A DNA stretch of 64,000 bases from Plectrocnemia conspersa (GCA_009617715.1 VTFK01000222.1:62001-126000), one strand, 5' to 3'; positions 48,722 to 61,209 are shown, numbered from the stretch's first letter. The notes: a model not told the origin generated them from the letters alone. A program made the numbers and translations.

Positions 48722-48868
48722 TAAATAAGCATAAAGTGTGGTTTAAAAGTGTAATTAATAAAATAAATGTATAAGTTGTACGCAAAAAATGAACGCCGAA
48801 AAATTTGAAGTGTGCAAATTATATTATATTATAAATAGATAAAAAAGTGTAAATAATTAAAATAAATA
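48722..48868 (+). repeat. 147-bp tandem repeat, unit A
   Basis: Contains GTTGTACGC followed by an ATG at 48789 in ATGAACGCCGAAAAATTTG, then TGCAAATTATATTATATT. The next unit repeats this block 147 bp downstream. Confidence 0.8.
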
Positions 48869-48990
48869 TAAATATGGATATAGTGATAAGTGTTATTAAG
48901 AAATTAAATGTGTTCGTGACAGTTGTACGCAGAAAATGGATGCCGAAAAATTGGTGAGTGCAAATTATATTATATTTTAAATGGATATTT
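48869..48990 (+). repeat. Tandem repeat, unit B, with ATG segment running into GTGAGT
   Basis: Same order as unit A: GTTGTACGC, then an ATG at 48936 in ATGGATGCCGAAAAATTG. Here the ATG segment is followed directly by GTGAGT, a splice-donor-like hexamer that unit A lacks (it has AAGTGTG). Only six codons precede the donor, so coding is uncertain. Confidence 0.75.
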
Positions 48991-49780
48991 ATTATAAATT
49001 GTTTATACAAAAATTACATAACATACATATTATTACATTTTTAATAATTGGTTAGTATTCATTGCAGTTAATTAGGAATTCATGTTCATGATTTTATTCC
49101 TCAGAGATTCTTTTAAGCGCAAAAATTTTATTTTTTTGCAAATATTTTACTTAATAACCGCAATAAACTATTTTACTTAATAAACATCAAAAATTATCGG
49201 AATTTTAGCTTTTTTCCCCTGGATTTTTAATAAGTGAATTATCAAAATTACAAACACCCGGTGAAAATGTTCGTAAGGTAATCGATGGCATTTTTTTAAA
49301 GTTTTTTGATTACTTTGTTATCTAATTTATTTATATATACCGTAACGTTTTTAATTTCATATTTTGCAATAATATACAAAATTTAAAATTTAAATAATTT
49401 GTTAATTATGTACTATCAATCGCGTATGTTTCGATTTCTTTTAATTGGATTGATTTTATGGCTACCTAGCCAAACAGTTTTGATCCTAAATATTATTTCC
49501 GTTTAAGAAGTGAAATATAAAATATTATTTTTTAGATGAAATATATTCTTTTATACAAACAATTCAGGTGCCCTAAAAGGCGACGAATCATTGCATTAGG
49601 ACGAAGTAAAATATAATTTAATTTTTATTTGATATTATGTAGAAGTAGTATACTACCATATCTCATTATCATATAGAGGCAAACTTGATGATATCTCTGT
49701 ATTTTTTTAATAAAAAAAACGCATGACACTGGACTCATGCCTGAGTTCACGGCTACTAAACAATGTTCTTTCACGACTCG
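48991..49780. other. AT-rich spacer
   Basis: A short duplication, ATTTTACTTAATAA, occurs twice near 49145-49182. No gene. Confidence 0.45.
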
Positions 49781-49782
49781 TA

Positions 49783-50632
49783 GAAAACGCTCGGGATAAA
49801 GATGCCGGTTTGTTATTGTGTGCGTGTACATGTATATATGAGAGGGAGAAGCGATGTAGCGTGTACTTCGTTGTCTCGCTTTCTCTTTTAAGGACAGTCG
49901 CTGATTCGTCAACGCTGGTATTCGTCATTAAAGTGCAGTGTGGCACAGAAGTTTGATCTTCTCTAATGATTTATTTTAAATAAGTTTGTGTTGATATTGG
50001 TTTAACCCAGATACGCCCACTGTCATATGGGTATGTCACTAAACTCGTGCCACTGTTTTTTATTTATAAATAAAATTTTTTTTTGGGTTAATTGATATCA
50101 AGGCTTCAAATATACACTGTAAGTTATTCGTTCTCTTACCTGTGGATTAAAATATTTTAATTATTTTTTCATTAATCCGTACGTTGTTGGTTTTTTTACA
50201 CTATTCTCTGTAAGGCTTAAAAAAGTTATTATTCTTATCGTTGCGCCAATGATAATTTTTTAATTTATTCAATGGATTCTAATGATTTAATAGAGTCGTC
50301 GAGCCATTAAACAATCTGCGAATAATTTCTTGCCCCATTTTATATCTTTTTGCTTTTGAAGAATAGCAAAAGTCTTTATTATTTTTTTGACAAGTGAAAG
50401 ATTTTGAATTTTGCAAATATTTAATTAATGACATCAATTTCTGGTTTATTCGATTATATAATATATTTTTAATTGTCCGTAAAAATTTCCAACTTAGCTC
50501 AGATGTATATATGTTAAATAAACATATATTTTCTTTTAAAATATAAAAATTAAATATTCTGGGTGAAATTGTTTTGAGCCACACAGTTCATGCACACAAT
50601 AACAAACCGGAATCCTTATCCCGAGCGTACTC
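49783..50632 (-). mobile_element. 850-bp TIR transposon (copy 2, inverted relative to copy 1)
   Basis: About 94 percent identical over the compared 310 bp to the element at 34337-35188, in opposite orientation and also flanked by TA. Its outer ends are GAAAACGCTCGGGATAAAG (left, diverged) and the reverse complement of GAGTACGCTCGGGATAAGG (right, intact). The element interrupts a repeat unit whose uninterrupted paralogue lies at 50771-50910, which gives a built-in empty site. The 101-codon frame (50279-50584, minus) is open here too. No transposase. Confidence 0.92.
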
Positions 50633-50635
50633 TAC

Positions 50636-50760
50636 ACGAGTTCACAAGCGTTAAGCTGTTAATATTAGCCTCAAAACATTCGTAAAAGACCCGATTTTTT
50701 TAAATTTTATATATATAAAATCTCTTATGCGTTTTTACTGATTTTTTATGTTTTTTTTTT
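50636..50760 (+). repeat. Tandem repeat unit interrupted by the 850-bp element
   Basis: Continues the unit that begins left of the element (GTTCTTTCACGACTCG at 49765-49780). It is paralogous to 50771-50910, sharing GCCTCAAAACAT, GTAAAAGACCCGA and AAATCTCTTAT with a period of 147 bp. Confidence 0.85.
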
Positions 50761-50770
50761 CTTTTTTTTC

Positions 50771-50910
50771 ACTGTTCTTTCAAGACTCGTACATGAGTCC
50801 ATGGGTTAATATTTGCCTCAAAACATCAGTAAAAGACCCGAATTTTTTAAATTTTATACATATGAAATCTCTTATATGAGTTTTTACTAATTTTTTTATG
50901 GTTTTCACTG
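50771..50910 (+). repeat. Paralogous empty-site repeat unit
   Basis: GTTCTTTCAAGACTCGTACA at 50773-50792 shows the same sequence as the insertion site with a single TA (50790-50791) where copy 2 of the element sits. Confidence 0.85.
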
Positions 50911-51095
50911 ATTTTTAAAACCATCGAAATGAATTTTTACAATAGTTTTAGAATCTTTTTTAAATAAAATGAATTTTTTGCTACCATTAAGCGTCTTAAA
51001 ATAATTATTTTTGCTACCAATAAGGTTTTATATTTATAATTTTAATGAGTTAAATGTACTACAGATTTTAAGCTTAAAAAAATTGTGCTATATAC

Positions 51096-52585
51096 CAGGG
51101 TTTCCCAAACTTTTTCAGGGACGGAACACTTGGCAAATCTGAAAATTTTGGCGAAACACTTAACTTATTTTTTAGGCTAAATAATTCATAATAAAATAAA
51201 ACATGTTATTAAAGAAATGTTATTAAATTTATTAAATAAACATAAAAATACAAATAAATAAAACTACTAATTACTGATGATTTTGGGTTCTTAAATAACA
51301 ATTTTTTTTTATATCAGGCACAATTTTGGTTAGTTGTATTTTCATATCTGCCGTGGCGTGGAGTCTATTTCTGTATTTTGTTTTTGTTGCAATATACTTA
51401 AAAAATCCCACTTCGCATAAATACGTCGTGGAAAACGGAAGTAAACAAACCAGAGCTTGTTTTGACACATTGGGGAACTCTTCAGCCAGACTCGCCCAGA
51501 AAGCATTTAATGGCTGATATTTTTGTTTTAAATCAGAGTCATTAACTAAATTCTCATAATCCCTTAAGCCCACTGGTTTTACTGTCACGGAAAATGGATT
51601 CCGAACCCAGGAATCGTCCTTACTAGTTTTCGGAAAATATTCCGAAAGAGTTATTTTCAAGTAATATAGGTGTACTAAAAATACTTGTGAAACTTTTTTA
51701 TCTACTTGAAAATTCAATTAATTTAAACATTCATATCCAAGACAGGAAAACAATCAAAATTATTAGAGTCAACCGATAAAATCTGAAATTGTAATTTTTT
51801 ATCAAAAAATTCAATTTTATCTCTCATATTAAAAATTGTAATACTTTTTTTTTTTTTCTTGTAATAAGTTAACATCATTTCATTTTGTAAAAATATCCGC
51901 CAGATATGCAGATGTATCAACCAGGAAGGATTTGTTAAAAAAAATATAAAATGATGTTGCAAATTATTTTGTGCTTTCAAGAAGACTAATAATTCATTTC
52001 GAAGTTCATATAGTCTTAATAGTACTTTTCCTCTAGATAGCCATCTCACTTCAGTATATAATACAAGTGCTTCATGTTCACTGCCCATTTCATCGCACAA
52101 AATTTTAAATAATCTGGATTGAAGTGGTCTAGATTTTACATAGTTTATCATTTTCACGGCTACTTCATAACATTTTTTAAATTTGTGGAAATTTTTTTAG
52201 TCAACAGTGCATGCCAATGCAAAATACAGTGACTGCTAGTAGCATATCTAGTCACATAAATAAAATTCGTATAACAAGCACTAATATCGTGTGATTAATT
52301 AACAAAAAAAAATTGTTTAAATACGAGCAAGTTTTAAAGTTAAAAAAACAATACCGACTTATAAAACTTTTCCCTCCAGATTTTATACACATCAATCTTG
52401 AATATTTAACACATATTTTCAAGCTTTTCTATCAGATTTATGAACAATTTTTATGTATTAGCAAGACTAACAATTTTTTTAATCTACTCTAAATTTTTGT
52501 GAAATATCCATTTAGGCTCCGCGGAACACCTATTTTGGATCCGCGGAACACCAGTGTTCCGCGGAACATAGTTTGGGAAACCATG
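51096..52585 (-). mobile_element. hAT transposon with TIRs and 8-bp target duplication
   Basis: The left end CAGGGTTTCCCAAACT (51096) and right end AGTTTGGGAAACCATG (to 52585) are inverted repeats. Both are flanked by the same octamer CTATATAC (51088-51095 and 52586-52593), which fits the hAT preference nTnnnnAn. Length is 1490 bp. The right subterminal region repeats TCCGCGGAACACC, with an inverted copy (52515-52570). The transposase inside is C-terminal only, so the element is internally deleted. Confidence 0.95.
51271..52240 (-). pseudogene. hAT transposase (ZBED/SCAND3-like) pseudogene, C-terminal part
   Basis: The minus strand gives HCILHWHALLTKKIS (the conserved H-C-x-x-H-R-x-x-L region, changed). 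A frameshift follows, then KMINYVKSRPLQSRLFKIL, CDEMGSEHEALVLYTEVRWLS and KVLLRLYELRNELLVFL in one frame (52157-51723). After another shift come FWASLAEEFPNVSKQAL and LLPFSTTYLCEVGFF...RNRLHATADM (51717-51271), which is the hATC dimerisation domain. The pattern is that of ZBED5/FAM200/SCAND3-like hAT transposases. The BED finger and first catalytic residues are deleted, so it is inactive. Confidence 0.93.
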
Positions 52586-52593
52586 CTATATAC

Positions 52594-52779
52594 AATTAAA
52601 TTTCTAGTGTTTTTTACGGTGAGATTTTAAATTTTCTTATTCTATAAAAATAAAAAATGTCATATTAAAACAAAATAAGTTTTGAATGCGTTTATATCCA
52701 GATAAAAATTGTGGTTATTATAGTTTTCATAAATATTGTGAACACTTTTATTACTTACTCAAAATGTATCGTACAACGG
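52594..52779. other. AT-rich spacer
   Basis: AT-rich sequence with no recognisable feature. Confidence 0.5.
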
Positions 52780-53340
52780 AGTTCTGATGAACGAATATTT
52801 TTGAGCGCTTTGACGGGAGAACTACACCAAAGTTAGTACTAAACGACGTTAACAAAGTAAATCGTTTCAACCCGGCAAACAAGCACAAGGCGAAGCTAAA
52901 GGTTCCTTAGTTTCGCGTAATTAACACGTTAGTGTCATCTGCGAAATTTACACTATGAGGCAACACATACACACATTAAAATAACTACCGCTGCTGTTGC
53001 TATACCAATATTATCTAGCGACATTCATTCGCGTGATTTAAACCCAAAACGGAAAGCGATAATTTTAAATTTAACCTACGCCGTAGAATATTAAGCGTGG
53101 TATAGATTGCACGCGAATTCACATCGACGATTTATTATTATGAATTTACTATCTAGTGTGTGTGTGCATGTATTGTACCTACGCCCGCGCACAATGACGA
53201 AAACCACAATATCGACATAAGCAAATTTGGGTCCTTCGTCATAGTGCAAATTCAGCGCAATCGCACCCAGTTCGGAGGGTAATGCATTTATATTTAAGTG
53301 CATGTGAGCGTGTGCGATAACTGAATATATCACATATTTA
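52780..53340. promoter_or_regulatory. Large island, enhancer-like
   Basis: Complex sequence with GCGTAATTAACACG near 52914, TTTATTATTATGAATTTAC near 53131 and CCTACGCCCGCGC. TAATGCATTTATATTTAAGTGCATG near 53280 contains inverted POU-like half-sites. An 80-codon minus frame is unrecognised. Confidence 0.42.
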
Positions 53341-54819
53341 GATACATTTACATTGTGGGGTATGAGGAGGGTTACTAGATTATAAAGCTAAGAGTTCAGA
53401 CATTTGGCTATTTAGACACTTTGAGGCTACAAAAGTCGCGAGATTATTTTCGAATTTTTTGTGTCCGTTCAATAAGTTTCTGAAATAAAAAATACATGGC
53501 AGTATTCTTAAATATATTGGCAGCAACGATTGGTTTTCAATTGGCCGATGAATGTTTCATAGAGAATCTTATACAATTTTAATATTTAGTTTTGGTTTTA
53601 CCTTTAAACTTAAGCCGAAACCATAAGTCTTGTCAATTTTCCAGAACATGTCTGGACGGGAACAAATATATTTGGATATATAGGACCCCTAAATACACTT
53701 GTATCTGAAACGTGCTGAAAGGCAAAAAAGTGGTATCTGCATTATTACGTAACCTTTAATTTAAAAGTTTTTAAATAAAAATAAATAATCACTCAATTCA
53801 CAAGACTTAGTTTAATATATTTAGATTTTTATTAGAGTTTTTAAATTAATATATAGAGTATTTTTATTATTAATATTGCATATGATAAAAAAATAATCGA
53901 ATATCTTCTTCTCAGTTTTTCTTCAATGTGTGCAATAATACATACATGTTACAGTAGAAGTGATTAAGTGGTAACTAAATCATTTTTCGACCGATATTTT
54001 ATATAAAAAACATCGAAATCTATTATTATATTAATTATAAATTACGTACAGATGTAATGAACACGCACAATACAATGCATGATTAACATAACCTTTTAAT
54101 TACCACAATTTATCCATTTCAATTTCACTCTCTTTATTTTTTTAATCTTTCTTAAACTGTACAACGCATTGAAATTGGGGTTTATTCAACATGTTAAAAA
54201 TACATAGACTATAAATTTAAAAGAAAAAAATTAAAACAAATAAAAATAAGACTAAGTAATAAATAATATTAATATAAAATAATAGGACTATAAAATTATC
54301 TTGAACTGCTATTGTGTAGAATATGTAACCCTAATTCATACTAATAGCAGTAATATTCACGTTAATATATTTCATATATATTTTTCTCACACACCACTAC
54401 TCCCCCGCACGCTCTTGACCTATGGAGCAAGTTAGTTGGCATGTGAAGTTCTGCTAACGGACAGTATATAATAAATATATTATTATATTTTATGTAAACG
54501 TAAACACAATTTGATATTTTTCCTTGATACATGAAATAGAAACAGTGCTTTCACATTATATTATATATGGGTCGTTGCCATTCAAACGTCCATATGCTGG
54601 AAAATAAATATCATCTCTAGTGGTATAGTAACATCCGGTGATTATAAGTTATGTCATAAAAATAGCTCTCAAATAATAAAATATATGATTTTATTCCCTT
54701 AGGTTTACGTATTGATTTATTATTTTTAGAAGTTTTAAGGCCTATTTCTAGATTTGAAAAAAATGTTTTTCGCTATCGAATTCCTTTAGTAATAATAATA
54801 AATATTATTCTTCATATAA
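53341..54819. other. AT-rich spacer
   Basis: AT-rich apart from a slightly GC-richer 54390-54450. No feature recognised. Confidence 0.5.
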
Positions 54820-55480
54820 AGCATAACTTCCACGTATACTCGTACTTTGGAAAAGTCGTTTTGTCAACTAGTCGGAAATTTCTCAACATTTCCACTCGTC
54901 GTCGCCGGGACATAATGCGCGCGCGTGAAGGATTTCGTTGTTCTCGCAAAGAGCAAATCATTTTTAGCTGCGAATAAGAGCCGTAAGGTTCGATAACAAG
55001 TTTTCCAGCGAGTGGACGTTCTCGGCAAAGTTTGTCCTCTTTATTATATGCCATGGAAGCGATTGAAAAGTGGCCGACGAGGGGGTAGTGATAGAGTGCC
55101 TACTGGACGACACAATGCGGCAACGGCTGAAGATCGATAGATTGTCCCAACTTATGGTGCCACTTGTAAAAATCGCATAAAATACTTTTTTTTTTTATAT
55201 ATACATATGTATAGAGAGATATATACGGTATACCACCGCCCTCGCTGAGAGAGATTTAGCGATCGGTTGTGCCTCACTTTATTTATTGTCGGTCTATCCA
55301 GGGCAAATCTCGACGCACGGAGCGTGGAGAAGGCACTTCTCTCTATACGTTTTTACTACATTCCGAGAAAAACAATATAACAATCGTCATTATTTTCTCG
55401 CTTCGGAAAACGCCGTTAAACTCGGCGCTTATATGCATACAATTGTATTATATAACATGTGTGATGCTAGTGTGTTTTTC
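54820..55480. promoter_or_regulatory. Large GC-rich island
   Basis: Contains TAATGCGCGCGCGTGAAGG near 54912, TTATTATATGCCATGG, AAGTGGCCGACGAGGG and, in its right part, GCTGAGAGAGATTTAGCG. Frames on both strands are unrecognised. Candidate regulatory element or untranslated promoter-proximal DNA. Confidence 0.4.
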
Positions 55481-58159
55481 AAAAAATCTTAAATGCTCCA
55501 CAAAGTGTCCCATAATTCACTTCTGTTTCAGTTATTTTTCTCAGGGATTATTTAATTTTGTAATATATCATATTTCATGTTTTAAAAATTTATTCGTTAA
55601 ATATATATTATTTAAATGATAATATAATAAAAAAATAATAAGTTCTTCAAAGAAATCTGTGGATTTTTTAAAATAATACTTATTGTACCAATTAATTTTA
55701 TATTTATTAAAAAAGTAAAGGTTATATGATGCTCAATAATTAAATTCACTCAGATAAATTCAATAATCGCCTATGGCACGGTTAACTGTAAAAATTATTT
55801 TAAATTACACTATACATATTATATATGGCCATTGTTTTGAGAAGATAAAATAAATTGCTTTATTAAAAGGTTTCTCCATTAAACTACTCTTTTATTAATA
55901 ATTTGTTAATTATTATTAAAGGAGTAGTTTATTATTGTAGTTTATAAGCCGCTATTCTAAAATATTACTGATAAGGATGATTTATAAACTTTTTTAAAGA
56001 TAATTTAAATAATTATTCTTAGAAAAAAATACATGTCAATATGAATAAAACTATGACTCTTCTTTCTTTATTTCAATATATCGCAAAAAAACGACAAAAA
56101 TTATTATTTTAATTACATTTATATTTTAAAACAATTTTATATTTTTTCTAAATTTTTCTAAGGAATTACGTTTTTTGTGTTTTAAATAGCCGCTATTTAA
56201 AAAAAGAAATAAATATTTTTTTAAAAAAAAAATCGTGTTACCGTGTTCTCAAAAGCTGAATTACAAAAAATGTAAAAAAAAATCTTATTCTAAATTCAAT
56301 TTATTTTTATTTTATTTTTACATATTGAGATTTTTTAACGATGCAATTATTTATTATTTTTTAAAAGTAGCCTTGTTTTAAAACAAAATGGCACACGAGG
56401 CTGGCTAAAAAACTTAGGCTCTAGTTTTACGAAGTCTATTTTCGTAAAAAGTTTCATGTTGATATAATTAAAACTATGGCACTAATCGCATTCTTAATTT
56501 TCGTTCATAAAAATTTAAGTCGAATCAATTTATTTCAACAAAATATTAGTACAGTTTTCATAAAAAAAGTAGTGAATTATTTTATATTTTAATTAAACTA
56601 TTGGTTATCTTAAAATACTACTAGCAGAAAAAATATACAAAAATGGTATATAGCCCTAATGTATTAATTAAAAAACATATTTTAGTATTAGTTTAAATAT
56701 AGTTAAATCAAATTTCTACTGTTAAAATGTATTACTATAATGTATTAGAAAAAATGGGTTAAAAGTGAAGATATAATACAAATCATTTAAAATTTAAACA
56801 GCAGACTTTATTAATTGCTATATTTAAAATTTAAAATAAAATAGTGAAGAAAGAACCAATAAAAACTCGATTTATCCGGGCAATGCAAAATCGAAATATG
56901 CCAATAATCAGAAAAACGAATATTCCAGACTTCTGGCTAACTTTTTAAGAAGGGTATTTTTCTGTAAAATGAGATATAAAGCTAATGCCATAAATAAAGG
57001 CGTTTACTTCTCATTTTCTTTGCTCTGTGGAGGCTGCAGTGTCAGAGGGCTTCAATGGGAATACCATCCCATTAATAGGGTTCGGAGTCTAAAATGGAGA
57101 CACCCGGCCAAGGACGAAAGCAGCTCAATGTAATGTTAGCCTGCTCAGAGGCTGTTAAAGACGTTAAAGATGTCAAATACATGCTAATGTTGTAATCTCT
57201 GCTTTGGTTAAAACCCAACATTAACTGTCTGGTGTGGCTCAAAACTATTTATATTCATAGCGCCTTACGAAAGCAAGGGAATTTCTTAGAAGCGCTTAAA
57301 AACTAGTGACTAATCAAATTTTTAATTGATTTGCCTACACTTTTTTTTTTTTTAAGAAAGCTTTTAATCTTTATTGACAAATGATTTAAAATTTCAGACT
57401 TTAATTGTAGGAAGCGTTGCTGTCTTGTTTGGGGTAAAATAAACCACCTATAGTATAGCACTATAAATAGTTTATTTTAAATTTGTGATTAGTTATAGTA
57501 TAGCACAATCATATTGACATTTTTTTATGTATTATATAAAAAAATATAAAATAATTATTATTAAAAGTATTTAAAAAAAGCACACTGCATGATTATCAAA
57601 ATAAACGATTGCAAAGTAAAGTACGATATGGGAACTATATTATTTATTTAAAATATAAGCTGAACATAGGTGTAGTTTTTAAGATAAAAACTTGTACAAT
57701 TGATGTTTCAATTAAAACTTTTATATATTCAGATTGCTTAGTAAAAGAGCAAAATTAAAATACATGCCCCGATTATTATACATATATGAGATAGAGACAC
57801 TAATGTAATGTAAACGAAAAAAAAAACATTAAAAAGTGTATTGCATAAAATCTATATTGCATATATATGTTCTGATGAGAAACAAATCACAGAAATTTAA
57901 ATTTAATATGTTTATATAGAATAGTAGGTTTTATTTATTCTCAAAGATTGATAAGATGTGTTCTTAGAATAGATCAAGGAATAGCTTAAAAATATTTAAA
58001 TAGTAGTCTACAAACATAAGATCACGAATATCCGAATACTATGTAAATAAAGTAGCAGCTATTGAAATATATTCAAAATCGAACATATTTGCTATTTTTG
58101 AAACTAAAATAGTTATATTTTACACCGATTTAAAAAATAGGTTCAACTTTGTTTTTCTG
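55481..58159. other. AT-rich spacer
   Basis: Includes an imperfect 21-bp hairpin AAACTACTC...GAGTAGTTT (55881-55901 with 55909-55930). A weak GC patch at 57000-57190 (GTGGAGGCTGCAGTGTCAG) shows no recognisable coding. TATAGTATAGCAC occurs twice near 57450-57500. Confidence 0.45.
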
Positions 58160-58530
58160 TCAAGTAGAATATGCTTAAAAATAAGAGCAGCTATGTAAAA
58201 TGCAATTTCATGCTATTGATGCTCTTTCCAACTATTTTCCCTTCGGTGCATCCAAGCAACAAATTATTTCTTTCGGATATAGAACAACGGCGTGCAAATG
58301 CAGATTTTGTCATAAATTTAATTCGAACGGAAAATTATTTTTATGCTACGTTATACCGAATTGAATATTTTGCGGTTTTCGCAATAAGCAATTCGAAAAT
58401 GCGGATAACGCGATTGGTATGGAAACGAATCCTTTTCCATTTATACAAAGCGCTTCGAATTCATGATAAAGTTATCATGCATCGCCATAGGAGCGTGCTC
58501 GGTTCGGAAACCTCTTAGGAATTAATAATT
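58160..58530 (+). other. Island with a 115-codon open frame
   Basis: The open frame (58171-58518) predicts a mixed hydrophobic/basic product without a domain I recognise. The DNA contains a GATAAAGTTATC palindrome (GATA-like inverted pair) near 58464, GCGCTTCGAATTCATG and a CATGCTATTGATG word. I favour regulatory DNA over an exon, because no splice-site pair or homology supports coding. Confidence 0.35.
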
Positions 58531-59889
58531 CATATGAACAATAATATCTCTATGCGTCTCACACTCAATGATATAATTCATTACCATTCTAATAAGCTAT
58601 ATTTAAAATATAAACGAAATTGATGTGTAATATGATATATGATGTATAAATATTCAACTCTGCAAATATATGTACATATGATATAATAACGCTCTATCGT
58701 ATATAAGACTAGTAGATAACTCACGTTTCACTTTGTAGGGAATTTAATTAAATATGCACGTATTCCTTATTCCATCCTCCGAGTGAAACGAACGAATAAA
58801 CAGTGGAAAGCTAATTAAACATACCAAGAAAAATAAACTCGCTATGTACAAAGGCTCCCCGTTGAATACTGTACAGTGTACACTATCAAATGAAAAACAT
58901 CTTTCATATTTTATATCCAAAGTTTATGTTTATATGTATACCAAACTAATTTAATAAATAAATATGTACACTATTCAATATTTGCTTAACAATTATACGC
59001 TGGACAGAGTTTGTAAGGATAAATTTGCAGTGTTTAGTTTAACTATAATAATATTCACAAAATCATACCATATTAATTGAAGTTTGCAGTTTATAATTTT
59101 GATGTCATTTTAATGTTACTAAGATAATAAAGTATTGTACTATACGTAATAAATATCTTAAAAATGATAATTTCAAACTTAATATAAGTTATTTAAAAAT
59201 ACGATTGGATTTGAAAGACTAATAATTAAATATATATACTTATATATAATATATATAATATAATAATCTTCAGTTTCAAAACCTGACTTTTCAAAACTGA
59301 TTATAAAAAGCTAGGGTTGTTAATTTATATTAGATATAAAGTCAAGCAATTGTCTTGATATAATTTTAATGTATGTGAGTGCAAGATGAGCATGAACTAA
59401 AACTAAAATACTTTTAATTAATTGCCGGGAAAAATAGTTTAAAAAAGCTTATAAACGCCATTACTATCCAGGAGTAATACTAATTAGTAGCTTAAACATT
59501 TAAGTGTAACTAAAAATATAAAATAAAACAACACTAAGGGCAGGCAATGTAGAAAAAAAATTGTTGTTTCTTACCGAGAATATGTTGCTAATTGATATTA
59601 AACTGAATTCTTAAATATTAACTTAATGCTTTTCTGAAAAGTTCCTCATAGAAGATGAGAGTTAATTAAAATTAATATGCTTTCTTTAAGCATAATGATT
59701 CTTAGGACAATCTAAATTAATGCTTTTAATTTTAAGAATCATTACAAATACGCCATTCTTAACATTTTAAAGTATAATAGATTATCATAATTACTATAAC
59801 ATAAAACTATAAGATTTTGTTAGGTTTTAAGTCTGGATATTTGTTTTGGCTGGTTCATGTTTAGTATTGCGCAAAATATGCTGTTAAAA
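58531..59889. other. AT-rich spacer
   Basis: AT-rich sequence with no recognisable feature. GC rises only at the right edge, where the next element begins. Confidence 0.5.
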
Positions 59890-59990
59890 CTAGGGCGGGT
59901 AAGAACTGGAACCGGGCCTCTGGGTATCCGCCTAAAGGAACGGAGAATCGGGTTATTTTTAACGGATACTGAGTTCTTTTCATCAATATA

Positions 59991-61209
59991 CAGTAAGTTC
60001 TCGACTTACGCGGTTAATTCGTTCCAGAAAAATTCGCGTAAGTCGAAAATCGCGTAAGTAGAGGAATACTCATCCGATATGTATTAAATATTAATACATT
60101 CCCCCAATCATCCGAACGATACTTAAAAGAACTAAATGCCGTCTTCTTGTATGTATACATTAGGTTAAAATGAAAATAAAAGCATTATAAAAAATTTTTC
60201 TATGTGTAAAATGTCTACATACATTATAATCTTAACTTTTTTTACAAAATAAAACGAGAAACATAAAAATAATATTTATACATACATATTCATTAAAATA
60301 TCATGTCATATGTCTATACTATTCCATTTCAATATCTTTAGGTGTTGGATTTATTTTATCTAATAAGAAACCGTACTTATCCAGTGAAGATTGTACACTA
60401 GATATTTTTTTTTCTCATAATAGATATTTTATAAAAGGAAATAGCGTCCTGAACTGCTTTATTGGCTTTCTCAAACCGATCAATGTCGGGATCTTGTGCT
60501 TTTAAACCAGCCATTCCTTGGTCTATCAAATTAAGGCATTCTTCCTTTTTTTGTACTCAAATTCTTTAATTTCTTTGACTTCCTCCTCCGAATCACCGCC
60601 GTTGTTTCTATATTCTTCAAGTTCTATTAAATCTTCATTGTTTAATTCCACTCTATGACTTTCTAACAATTCAATGAAATCATTTTCATTCAGATTTAAA
60701 TTTAATTGGTTTGTAATTTCAACAAGATCATTAATTATGTTATCTTCCTGCATGGGGTCTTCAGCAACTTCAAAAAATTGAGGAGTAAGCTTCTTCCAAA
60801 CGTTTTTCATGGTAGACTTTGCAATTTCATTCCAGGCAACACCAATATTTTTAACAGCTTCATAAATATTGTGTTCTTTCAAAAACTGTGTGAGTGATAT
60901 ACTGCTTTGCCCTTCATTTACCTTTATGGCATTTCTAAAAGTTGTCCTTAAGTAATATTTTTTAAAGCTTTGTATTAGACCTTGATTCATAGGTTGTATT
61001 ATAGAGGTCGTATTTGGGGGCAAAAATGCTATTTTGATATGTTCGTGATCACACGGTGGATGTCCCGGTGCATTATCAACCAGGAACAAAAATTTACGCG
61101 CAAATCTATATCAACATCGATATTATAACAAATTTTTAATTTTCGAAATTTTTAACCGCGTAACTACGAATCCGCGTAAGTAGATACCGCGTAACTCGAG
61201 AACCTACTG
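59991..61209 (-). mobile_element. Tigger/pogo-type transposon, internally deleted
   Basis: The left end CAGTAAGTTCTCGACTTACG and the right end, the inverse of CAGTAGGTTCTCGAGTTACG, are terminal inverted repeats flanked by TA. Both subterminal regions repeat CGCGTAAGT. Length is about 1.2 kb, roughly half of a complete Tigger. The only coding content is the C-terminal half of a transposase on the minus strand. Confidence 0.94.
60317..61110 (-). pseudogene. Tigger (TIGD-like) transposase pseudogene, C-terminal half
   Basis: A 187-codon frame (61089-60526) begins FLVDNAPGHP (second catalytic Asp, intact) and continues IAFLPPNTTSIIQPMNQGL. The third catalytic Asp (normally QPMDQG) is Asn here, so the enzyme would be dead. 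Next come KKYYLRTTFRNAI, AWNEIAKSTMKNVWKKL and an acidic region (EDLIELEEY, GDSEEEVKE). A frameshift near 60540 leads into ECLNLIDQGMAGLK, FEKANKAVQDAISFYKI and a terminal PTPKDIEME in another frame, as in Tigger C-termini. The CENPB-type DNA-binding half is deleted. Confidence 0.93.

Noticed and set aside
58171..58518. 115-codon frame as a secreted or membrane protein
   Set aside because: The hydrophobic stretch is internal rather than a clean signal peptide, and no homology or transcript signal is visible.
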